Of a stretch of 7,905 nt of DNA, positions 1 to 5,689 are shown in pieces (the stretch's first letter is position 1; the number at the start of each line of letters is the position of its first letter). This DNA is from Phycisphaerae bacterium (lineage in GTDB: Bacteria > Planctomycetota > Phycisphaerae > Phycisphaerales > SM1A02): positions 12,549 through 20,453 of the forward strand of contig PAAB01000041.1 in assembly GCA_002591705.1 (NCBI GenBank), in the 5' to 3' direction. The notes below the pieces were generated by a model. That model was not told the DNA's origin and did no database searches. It worked only from the letters and a program-made list of their open reading frames with translations. Both the position numbers and the translations under genes were made by a program.

Positions 1-593
1 CCGCCCTGCGGGGTCCTCGCCATGTTCGCGACGATGCCTTTGCACCAGGCTTCCGTCTTTTCCGCACCGTGCGCATCGATGAGGGAGGCCACCAGCGACT
101 GGTTGTAGATGTTGCCCGAGCTTCGAATCAGGACCTTGCCCTTCCACTTGGGATCGGCCAGTTCCTCGTAGCTGAGCGTGGTGCCTTCGGGCACCCGATC
201 CGCGGAGACCACGATGATGCGGGCCCGCTTGGTGAGCCCGAACCAGAGTCCTTCGGGGTGCCGGAGCGACGCGGGGACGCGGGCTTCAAGCGTCTTCGAC
301 TTGACCGGCTGCAGCACACCCATTTCCTCCGCGCGGAGCAGCCGACCGGCATCCACCGTGATGAAGACGTCGGCGGGGCAGAGTTCGCCTTCCTGCTTGA
401 TGCGTGAAAGCAGGGTGTCGGATCGGCCTTCGATGATGTTGACCTTGATTCCGGTTTCTTCGGTGAACTGCTTGATCAGGGCATCATCGGTGTCGTAGTG
501 ACGGGCCGAATAGACATTGACGACCTCCTCCGCTTGGACAGCGGAGGCGCAGAGGATCGCCACGGTGGACAGGGCTTGGACGAACCGGTTCAT
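1..593 (-). CDS. Ferric-iron ABC transporter substrate-binding protein (FutA/FbpA type), partial
   Basis: Periplasmic binding protein that would capture Fe(3+) and deliver it to an inner-membrane ABC permease. Only the first 197 codons are present; the 3' end lies beyond the left edge. The ATG at 593 is preceded by a GGGAGA Shine-Dalgarno at 6-base spacing. Residues 1-21 form a signal peptide ending VQA before EEVVNVYSARHYDTD, the typical start of the mature FutA family. H32/Y33 sit where this family has its first iron ligands, and Y163 in SSGNIYNQSLVASLI matches a further ligand Tyr; the later Tyr pair would be off the window. Other family blocks are the ADVF-T-DAGRL segment (residues 74-85), LWFGLTKRARIIVVS and ADPKWKGKVLIRSS. 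It lies 31 bases downstream of the small Cys-rich gene, so the two are probably co-transcribed and Fur-controlled from the 908-922 site. Family assignment is firm; ferric iron as ligand is inferred from family and the Fur box. Confidence 0.93.
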   Translation of the reverse strand, partial: MNRFVQALSTVAILCASAVQAEEVVNVYSARHYDTDDALIKQFTEETGIKVNIIEGRSDTLLSRIKQEGELCPADVFITVDAGRLLRAEEMGVLQPVKSKTLEARVPASLRHPEGLWFGLTKRARIIVVSADRVPEGTTLSYEELADPKWKGKVLIRSSGNIYNQSLVASLIDAHGAEKTEAWCKGIVANMARTPQG

Positions 594-624
594 GAATGTC
601 TCCCTTGGGCCGACAGAGGTGGAT

Positions 625-888
625 CTAGAAGTTGGTGTGCAGATATCCGCCGTCGGAGACCTGAAGCATCCCCATGCGGAGCAGGAAGTTCGAGGCCTCT
701 TGCACCAGTTCCGAATCCATCTGGCAGGGACAGGACGGCTCGCAGGTGGGCATGACCCACTCCGGCACCATCACGGGAGATCCCTTCATGCAGTACTCGG
801 ACTCGATGACGGCAAACAGGACCGCAGACGATGCTTCGAAGAGCAGATCGACCTGGGCCTTGGACATGGTTTCGTTTGAACGAGCCAC
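625..888 (-). CDS. Small four-cysteine protein, first gene of the iron-uptake operon (unknown function)
   Basis: An 87-residue protein I do not recognise. The GTG at 888 is chosen because GAGGT precedes it at 5-base spacing; an in-frame ATG at 867 (giving 80 aa) lacks a comparable site. There is no signal peptide or membrane helix, so it is probably cytoplasmic. Residues 10-32 look helical (KAQVDLLFEASSAVLFAVIE). Four cysteines follow at C33, C49, C53 and C55, the last three in the cluster PTCEPSCPCQ, a possible metal or Fe-S site. Residues 58-87 read like a helix followed by a beta-hairpin wing (helix ending FLLRMGML, then QVSDGGYLHTNF), recalling the end of a winged-helix domain, but this is impression only. 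It is the first gene after the Fur box and ends 31 bases before the ferric binding protein, pointing to a role in iron uptake, sensing or metal handling. An FeoC-like regulator is a loose analogy, not an identification. Confidence 0.8.
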   Translation of the reverse strand: MARSNETMSKAQVDLLFEASSAVLFAVIESEYCMKGSPVMVPEWVMPTCEPSCPCQMDSELVQEASNFLLRMGMLQVSDGGYLHTNF

Positions 889-907
889 GTGATACCTCGA
901 GTGCAAT

Positions 908-922
908 TGAGAATCATTCTCA
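908..922. promoter_or_regulatory. Fur box in divergent promoter region
   Basis: TGAGAATCATTCTCA is a perfect 7-1-7 inverted repeat and matches the classical Fur motif TGATAATNATTATCA apart from a symmetric T-to-G/A-to-C change in each arm. It lies in the 90-base gap between the minus-strand start at 888 and the plus-strand start at 979. On the minus strand a -10-like TAAGAT (935-940) lies 12 bases upstream, so Fur bound here would cover the transcription start of the iron operon. On the plus strand the box overlaps a possible -35 (TTGAGA, 907-912), with only weak -10 candidates. Control of the minus-strand operon is the stronger reading. Confidence 0.82.
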
Positions 923-978
923 GTACGGCATGGTATCTTAGCCCTCGCACGCACACAATGCACAATGGAGATTGAGAT

Positions 979-1359
979 ATGCAGGTTTTTTTCGCGGGCA
1001 TCGTGGTTGGAGTGATCATCCTGCAGACCATGATCTTTGCTCCCACCATCTTCACCACCATCGACGCCGCACCCGCGGGCAAGCTGCTGCGGGCCCTCTT
1101 TCCGAAGTTCTTCAAGCTCCTGTGCATTCTTGGAATCGCATCGATGATCAGTGCGCTGGCTTCCGACACTCCGGGAATTGTCAAGCCGTTGATCGCCGGC
1201 GCCACCATCGTGTTCCCGATCGTCTGCATCGTGATCATTCCGATCACCAACCGGGCCACGGACCGGGGCGACAAGGCCACGTTCAAGAAACTGCACACGC
1301 TGAGTGTGGTGCTGACCCTGATCCTGCTCCTTGCGAACATCGCCGTTCCCTTCCTGTGA
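979..1359 (+). CDS. DUF4149-type integral membrane protein
   Basis: A 126-residue protein with four hydrophobic segments at about 3-25, 44-62, 67-90 and 105-124. The pattern fits the DUF4149 (TMEM205-like) family: a first helix leading into FAPTIFTTI, then AGKLLRALFPKFFKL, the polar loop after the third helix (IPITNRATDRGDKATF), and the closing KKLHTLSVVLTLILL. The molecular function of this family is not known. The ATG is supported by TGGAG at 8-base spacing; there is no cleavable signal, and the first helix acts as anchor. The gene is divergent from the iron operon and shares its Fur-box gap, so iron control is possible but not shown. No hairpin terminator is visible after the stop. Confidence 0.85.
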   Translation: MQVFFAGIVVGVIILQTMIFAPTIFTTIDAAPAGKLLRALFPKFFKLLCILGIASMISALASDTPGIVKPLIAGATIVFPIVCIVIIPITNRATDRGDKATFKKLHTLSVVLTLILLLANIAVPFL

Positions 1360-1584
1360 GCTCCTGATCACAGCTTCCGGAAATTTCATCTTTTGTCACA
1401 CACGGCGATTTCGACTCCGTAGGGGGTGATGTCTCCGGACCAGGCTGTGCGCAAGGGTGCTGCCTCCCGGACGGCAGACTCGGATCGGATTCGCACTCCG
1501 ACCCGATTCAGGGGAAGGATTCCCCGCCCGCCGTCCCGCAGCGTCTCCTTCATGCCCGGTCCACAGCATTGGAGCATCATCATC

Positions 1585-2496
1585 ATGTTGCGAGAAACCC
1601 TTCTTACGCTCTCCCTGACCGCCGTCCTGACACCCGCAGCCGCCATGGCCCGTCCCGCCCCCAGTTTCGAGATCGATCTCGATCGTCCGATCATCTTTCC
1701 CGGTGAAGACGAGGATCGGGACATCATGATCTTCAAGAAGGTCGTTTCGATCGGCGTGGATTCATTCCACTGGTATCGGAACGATTCCATCGGCGGGGAC
1801 ACCTTCGACATCGACAGCATGGACACCAACACCTCGGCTCCGTTCCAGATCGCCGTGGAGGTCGAGGGGTCGTGGGACTTCACCGTCCACAGCGCGACCT
1901 CGATCTACCTCTACACCGTCGGTTCGGGATCCACCGCCGTGTCCGCCGGGACGCTCACGCTTGGGGATGGGTACCACGTCTTCTACAACGACACCGCAGC
2001 GGGCGGATCGGAACTGCATCTGGATCTTCCGGGACCCGATGCGACAAGCGCCTTCACCTCCGGATCCAGCTTTGCTCCCATCTCGCCCCCGACGACTTCC
2101 GCCAGCAACCCCCTCTGGGACGAGATTCTCGCCGAGTACGCGCTCGTCGAGTGGGGACACGGCGAGGAACGGCTCGAGTACCGCTTCGTGGGCAACAATG
2201 CCGCCAGCACGCTGTACGCAGACCTCCACCAGCCCGGCGGCACCGGTGAAATCAAGGTGTTGTCCCTCGGTGACAGCGACTGCAGTTCCCTGTCCATGCC
2301 GGCAGAGCTGACCGAGTCGTACGTCAGCGTCTCGGCGGGCCATCATTACTTCGACGCCGGCGGTTCCGGCGACGGCCCCTGGGAACTCAACGTCAGTTGG
2401 GGACCGGAGTTCTGCGATGAGGATCTCAATCGCGACGGCCGGGTCGACATCGCCGATCTGATCATGGTGCTGAACGCCCTTGGCACGTGCCCCTGA
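1585..2496 (+). CDS. Secreted protein with C-terminal dockerin-like EF-hand
   Basis: A 303-residue secreted protein. The frame is open further upstream, but the ATG at 1585 is chosen because it begins a clear signal peptide (MLRETLLTLSLTAVLTPAAAMA, here shown to residue 20 as MLRETLLTLSLTAVLTPAAA then MA) and has GGAG at 10-base spacing. The mature part is acidic and looks rich in beta strands, with Ser/Thr/Gly/Asp stretches (for example residues 110-150), and matches no domain I know. Residues 277-303 are C-DE-D-LNRDGRVDIADLIMVLNALG-TCP: a single calcium-binding loop with D280, N282, D284, D288 and D291 in EF-hand/dockerin positions, then a helix and terminal Cys-Pro; C277 and C302 could form a disulfide. 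Such single dockerin-like tails are common on secreted planctomycete proteins, and their partner is unknown. The gene stands alone and is followed by an intrinsic terminator. Extracellular location is inferred. Confidence 0.85.
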   Translation: MLRETLLTLSLTAVLTPAAAMARPAPSFEIDLDRPIIFPGEDEDRDIMIFKKVVSIGVDSFHWYRNDSIGGDTFDIDSMDTNTSAPFQIAVEVEGSWDFTVHSATSIYLYTVGSGSTAVSAGTLTLGDGYHVFYNDTAAGGSELHLDLPGPDATSAFTSGSSFAPISPPTTSASNPLWDEILAEYALVEWGHGEERLEYRFVGNNAASTLYADLHQPGGTGEIKVLSLGDSDCSSLSMPAELTESYVSVSAGHHYFDAGGSGDGPWELNVSWGPEFCDEDLNRDGRVDIADLIMVLNALGTCP

Positions 2497-2523
2497 GCGG
2501 ACACCGATTCAGAACGAACCCCC

Positions 2524-2558
2524 CGCCCCCCTCGTGAATGCGAGGGGGGCGTTGTTCT
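2524..2558 (+). terminator. Rho-independent terminator after the dockerin-like gene
   Basis: An inverted repeat with an 11-base-pair GC-rich stem (CGCCCCCCTCG pairing with CGAGGGGGGCG), a six-base loop TGAATG, and the T-rich tail TTGTTCTT. It begins 27 bases after the stop codon at 2496 and separates that gene from the dehydrogenase-like unit starting at 2619. Confidence 0.9.
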
Positions 2559-2618
2559 TGGGCGAATCCTTCGAATCCTCCACATGCCAAACCACTTCGG
2601 GCCCTAGACTCTCGAACC

Positions 2619-3338
2619 ATGAATACCCACACCAACATCATCGGCGGAGGCGGAGGCATCGGGAGAAGCCTCATCCCCCTTCTACGTGCCAAGGGTCATC
2701 ACCTGACCGTGATCAGCCGCAATGCCGAGGCCCATGGCGATCTGGATGCCGACACCGTGGCCTGCGACGCTCGGGACCTCGAGGCGCTGGAGTCCGTGGT
2801 CAAGACGTGCGCGGACCGTGCCCCGATCACCGGCATGGCCTGCCTGGCGGGATCCATTCTCCTGAAGCCCGCCCACTTCACATCGACCGAGGAATGGCAC
2901 GAGACGATCGCAACCAATCTGACCACCGCATTCGCCACCGTGCGTGCCGCCGGCAAGCACATGAAGGGACCCGGAAGCGTGGTTCTGGCGTCGACCGTGG
3001 CCGCAGCCACCGGACTGCCCAATCACGAGGCCATCGCCGCGGCCAAGAGCGGCGTGGAGGGACTGACCCGGAGTGCGGCCGCGACCTATGCAGGCCGAGG
3101 GCTACGCTTCAATGCCGTCGCTCCGGGCCTGGTTGACACGCCACTGGCTGAACCGATCACCCGTTCGGAACGCACACTGGAGCACTCCCGCAAGATGCAT
3201 CCGCTGGGACGCATCGGACGGCCCGAGGACATCGCCCATGCGATCGCCTGGCTGCTTTCGGAGGAAAGCGACTGGATCACCGGACAGATCGTCGGAATCG
3301 ACGGCGGTCTCGGTGCCACCCGGGCAAGCTCCTCATGA
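2619..3338 (+). CDS. Short-chain dehydrogenase/reductase-like protein with atypical active site
   Basis: A 239-residue Rossmann-fold protein, normal length for a classical SDR. The Gly-rich nucleotide loop is IIGGGGGIGRSL (7-18); R34 after the second strand would favour NADP(H). NLTTAF (100-105) carries the conserved Asn, and AVAPGLVDTPLA (166-177), LGRIGRPEDIAHAIAWLL and the closing WITGQIVGIDGG are standard SDR blocks. The catalytic triad is altered: aligned to SSxxxxxxxxxxxxYxxxK, the Ser position is T126, the Tyr position is I139 (in NHEAIAAAKSG), and only K143 remains. Classical hydride-transfer chemistry is therefore doubtful; it may bind a nucleotide, use another residue such as H136, or belong to a subfamily with this signature. 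The ATG at 2619 begins the fold directly but has no Shine-Dalgarno; TAGACT at 2605-2610 could be a -10 giving a leaderless transcript. It overlaps the next gene by 4 bases (ATGA). Substrate unknown. Confidence 0.88.
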   Translation: MNTHTNIIGGGGGIGRSLIPLLRAKGHHLTVISRNAEAHGDLDADTVACDARDLEALESVVKTCADRAPITGMACLAGSILLKPAHFTSTEEWHETIATNLTTAFATVRAAGKHMKGPGSVVLASTVAAATGLPNHEAIAAAKSGVEGLTRSAAATYAGRGLRFNAVAPGLVDTPLAEPITRSERTLEHSRKMHPLGRIGRPEDIAHAIAWLLSEESDWITGQIVGIDGGLGATRASSS

Positions 3339-3754
3339 GCCCGAGTTCCCGCCCCGCGTGGATGCGGTACGTCCTGATCGCCGCGGGCATCTACAACCTC
3401 GTCTTCGGTCTGCTCGCCGTCATCCGCCCCGGCTGCTTCTTCATGATCGCCGAGATGGAACCGCCGCGCTACATGTTCCTGTGGCAGTGCATCGGAATGA
3501 TCGTGGGGGTCTACGGCCTGGGCTACCTGGCCGCGGCCGGTGATCCGCTCCGGCATTGGCCGATCGTGATGGTGGGACTGCTCGGCAAGATCTTCGGCCC
3601 CATCGGATTCCTGCAGGCCGCGATGGCGGGAACCATCACGTGGAGCTTCGGATACCTCATCATCACCAACGACTTGATCTGGTGGCTGCCCTTCACCGCC
3701 ATGTTGTGGGCGGCGTGGCAGACGCGGCGCACGCAGATGGCGGACGAAGCCTAG
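3335..3754 (+). CDS. Four-helix membrane protein coupled to the SDR-like gene
   Basis: A 139-residue protein with four hydrophobic segments at about 12-30, 46-66, 75-97 and 105-126. Conspicuous motifs are GIYNL-FG (18-25), FLWQCIGMIVGVYGLGYL (48-65), DPLRHWPIVMVGLLGKIFGP (70-89) and TNDLIWWLPF (111-120). I recall homologues of this protein, some labelled 'alkyl hydroperoxide reductase' without evidence, in bacterial clusters near SDR and photolyase-type genes; this is from memory and no such gene is in the window. There are no obvious redox motifs, so I leave the function open. The start overlaps the SDR stop as ATGA and has no Shine-Dalgarno, indicating translational coupling and a shared role. 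The stop lies only 4 bases from the stop of the convergent gene, with no hairpin between. Confidence 0.85.
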   Translation: MSPSSRPAWMRYVLIAAGIYNLVFGLLAVIRPGCFFMIAEMEPPRYMFLWQCIGMIVGVYGLGYLAAAGDPLRHWPIVMVGLLGKIFGPIGFLQAAMAGTITWSFGYLIITNDLIWWLPFTAMLWAAWQTRRTQMADEA

Positions 3755-3758
3755 ATCA

Positions 3759-5582
3759 TCAATCCTTGCCGCCGCCTCCCTTGCCGCCGGAACCCTTGCC
3801 GCCGGAGCCCTTTGCTCCGCGTCCGGCTCCGCGCTTTCTGCCCCCGGCCTTGTCACCAGCGGCCTTCTCCTCCCACTGCCACTGGCGAGGGGGAAGCTGC
3901 TCGAACTGAACCGGGGCCAGCAGGATTCGAAGTGCATCTTCGACCTCGTCACCCAGGATCCGGTGGGCCTCGAACTCGCGACCACGCCAATCGGATTCCT
4001 CGAAGACGTCCTTTGCACCTTCCTCCATCCCCCAGAGACTGCGCACCGGGGCACGGGCGAGCTCCAGATCACGTTCCATCCGGCCACCGATCGCCCGGTC
4101 CCGGATCTCCCTGGCGGCGGCGGAGGCGTCCTTCCGAAGCCGCAGCAGGGACTCCATGATTTCGTCGGAGACACCCTCGAGCCGGACGGCGGCCGCCAAT
4201 GCTCGGTCGTACCACCGCCGGCGCATCTCGTCCGGAAAGCCGCGTTGCAGAGCAAGATCACGGTACGCAAGCGCGGCGTCCACGTTCTCCTCCATGAGCA
4301 GCACCGTCATCTCGTCGACCATCTCCAGCACGCCGTCCCGGCATGCCACCGACGCATCGATCTGCTTGAGCCACGCCGCTGCGTACGGCGCAATGACCGC
4401 ATCCCAGCGATCATCCGGGACGAACGCTTCACCGTCGTACTGATCGATGGCCCGGCGGGCATCGACCATCATCCGGATGCCCGCGATCTCACGATCGATC
4501 GCAGACTCCATCCGCCGATTCGAGAGCTGGGCGAGGACGGGATCCATTGCCGTCAGCAACGCGCCGACCGACGATGGCAGCTCGGCCATGGCGTCGGCGG
4601 CGGAACGGGGATCGATGCGCTCACCCCCCAGTCGCGCCAGCCGCAGTCCGGATGCGAATCGAAGCTGCTGCATCACCGCGTCCAGCTCGGCGGACCGCCC
4701 CGCATCCTCGCCCTCGACGATGGTCAGACGAAGCGTCTCGAGCACGTCGGCCCGGATCGCGTCACGCTGCTGCTGCAGTCCCGTCGCCAATCGATAGAGG
4801 TCCTGGGGGGTCACGTCCTCCCCCGCCTCCTCCATTCCCTCGATGGCGAGGACCAGTCGTTCCCGAAGTCGGCTCATGTTCTCGTCGAGGGAATCGAGAC
4901 CGCCCTCGAGTTCACGAACCCACTCCTGGGCCAGCGCCCGGGACTTCTCCCGACCCTCCTCCGACTCGGCTCCCTGCTTGGCAACCGCCTGCCGGGCGTA
5001 GTCCTCCAGACGCTCCTCCATGGTGTCCATCGCCGCGGCCATGTCGATGTCCTGCGTCGACAGCTGCCGATCAAGTCGCGCCACCGCCTCGGCGAGATCC
5101 CGTCCGACCTGCGATCTCCGGTACCGCTGCAACGCCGCCACCAGGGGTTGCGAGATGAGTTCGTAGCTCCCGACGTAGTCGCGGAACACCAGTTCGACGA
5201 TCTCCGAACGCTGGGAATCGAGATCCAGCGACTCCGTGATGAAGAGCCCGTCACGTTCGAGGAACTCCGGCTGAAGCAGTAGACGCGGGGCCCGCGGATC
5301 CGGCGGAATGAGACGCATGGTCTGGGACTTGGCGTCGTCCGCGACGACCTCCGCCTTGTCGGAGAGCAGGGTCTCCATTTCGCTCTGGAGCTTCTGCACT
5401 TCCATCGCCGAGCCCCAGATCGATCGGGCGTCCTCCTCGGTCATGGAACCGCTGAGCACGGCCGCCTTGAGCGAAGCCCCCAGCTGCCCCAGCTCCGATC
5501 CCCCACCCCCTTCGGGCTTGGCGGCCAGGACGTCGGCCGGAGAGACGAGCAGCAAGAAGACGAGGGCTATCAGGGTTCGCAT
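3759..5582 (-). CDS. Large secreted helical/coiled-coil protein with Gly/Lys-rich tail (unknown function)
   Basis: A 607-residue protein I do not recognise. The ATG at 5582 has AGGAG at 6-base spacing and starts a signal peptide (MRTLIALVFLLLVSPADVLA, then AKPEGG); an in-frame start at 5684 would bury this signal, so it is rejected. The mature protein is almost entirely charged and helical, with coiled-coil-like stretches at about 155-250, 265-310 and 470-510. Segments such as MTEEDARSIW (47-56) and LDLDSQRSEIVELVFRDY (119-136) loosely recall the LTxxQ helices of Spy/CpxP-type periplasmic proteins, but this is weak. Only one Cys (C414) is present. Residues 571-607 form a basic low-complexity tail of GSGGK-type units, encoded by a 15-base repeat. 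A periplasmic structural or chaperone-like role is a guess. It is transcribed alone, divergent from the TPR gene; a -10-like TAGAAT lies at 5600-5605. Confidence 0.8.
   Translation of the reverse strand: MRTLIALVFLLLVSPADVLAAKPEGGGGSELGQLGASLKAAVLSGSMTEEDARSIWGSAMEVQKLQSEMETLLSDKAEVVADDAKSQTMRLIPPDPRAPRLLLQPEFLERDGLFITESLDLDSQRSEIVELVFRDYVGSYELISQPLVAALQRYRRSQVGRDLAEAVARLDRQLSTQDIDMAAAMDTMEERLEDYARQAVAKQGAESEEGREKSRALAQEWVRELEGGLDSLDENMSRLRERLVLAIEGMEEAGEDVTPQDLYRLATGLQQQRDAIRADVLETLRLTIVEGEDAGRSAELDAVMQQLRFASGLRLARLGGERIDPRSAADAMAELPSSVGALLTAMDPVLAQLSNRRMESAIDREIAGIRMMVDARRAIDQYDGEAFVPDDRWDAVIAPYAAAWLKQIDASVACRDGVLEMVDEMTVLLMEENVDAALAYRDLALQRGFPDEMRRRWYDRALAAAVRLEGVSDEIMESLLRLRKDASAAAREIRDRAIGGRMERDLELARAPVRSLWGMEEGAKDVFEESDWRGREFEAHRILGDEVEDALRILLAPVQFEQLPPRQWQWEEKAAGDKAGGRKRGAGRGAKGSGGKGSGGKGGGGKD
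3764..3823. repeat. 15-base tandem repeat encoding the Gly/Lys tail
   Basis: About four copies of a 15-base unit CCTTGCCGCCGGARC start at 3764, 3779, 3794 and 3809, the last one degenerate. Read on the minus strand they encode GSGGK-type pentapeptides at the end of the 607-residue secreted protein. The unit is a multiple of three, so copy-number changes would keep the frame. Confidence 0.8.
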
Positions 5583-5689
5583 GGAGATCTCCTGCCCAGA
5601 TTCTAGAGTGTTCGCGACTCGAATTGTTCCCGCTGGATCCAACTTCCATCGGGCTGCTAGGATCGGACCACCCACCAGGAGCACACGGA
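5583..5689. promoter_or_regulatory. Divergent promoter region between the helical protein and TPR genes
   Basis: A 107-base gap between two divergent start codons must hold promoters for both. On the minus strand TAGAAT (5600-5605) and on the plus strand TAGGAT (5658-5663) are -10-like; neither has a convincing TTGACA-type -35 at standard spacing. Shine-Dalgarno sequences are clear for both genes (5589-5593 on minus, AGGAG 5677-5681 on plus). I see no palindromic operator. Promoter positions are inference. Confidence 0.4.

Noticed and set aside
889..1389. Upstream extension of the small four-Cys gene to 1389 on the minus strand
   Set aside because: The extension runs antisense through the whole DUF4149 gene and the Fur box; the GTG at 888 has a good Shine-Dalgarno.
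1511..1525. Hairpin GGGGAA-GGA-TTCCCC upstream of the dockerin-like gene, considered as terminator or riboswitch part
   Set aside because: Only six base pairs, no T-tract after it, and no surrounding conserved riboswitch pattern that I can recognise.
1426..1584. N-terminal extension of the dockerin-like gene from ATG 1426
   Set aside because: It would put 53 Arg/Pro-rich residues before a complete signal peptide, and the ATG at 1585 has its own GGAG.
3764..3823. Tandem repeat considered as a CRISPR or other array
   Set aside because: Units are 15 bases, directly adjacent, without spacers, and encode the Gly/Lys tail in frame.
3086..4270. Minus-strand open frame (394 codons) across three other genes
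   Set aside because: It crosses the SDR-like gene, the membrane gene and part of the helical gene in the wrong frame, with a Pro/Arg-rich product lacking motifs.
3963..5282. Long plus-strand open frame (439 codons) opposite the helical secreted protein
   Set aside because: No ribosome binding site or recognisable fold; the minus-strand gene has signal peptide, Shine-Dalgarno and consistent helical composition.
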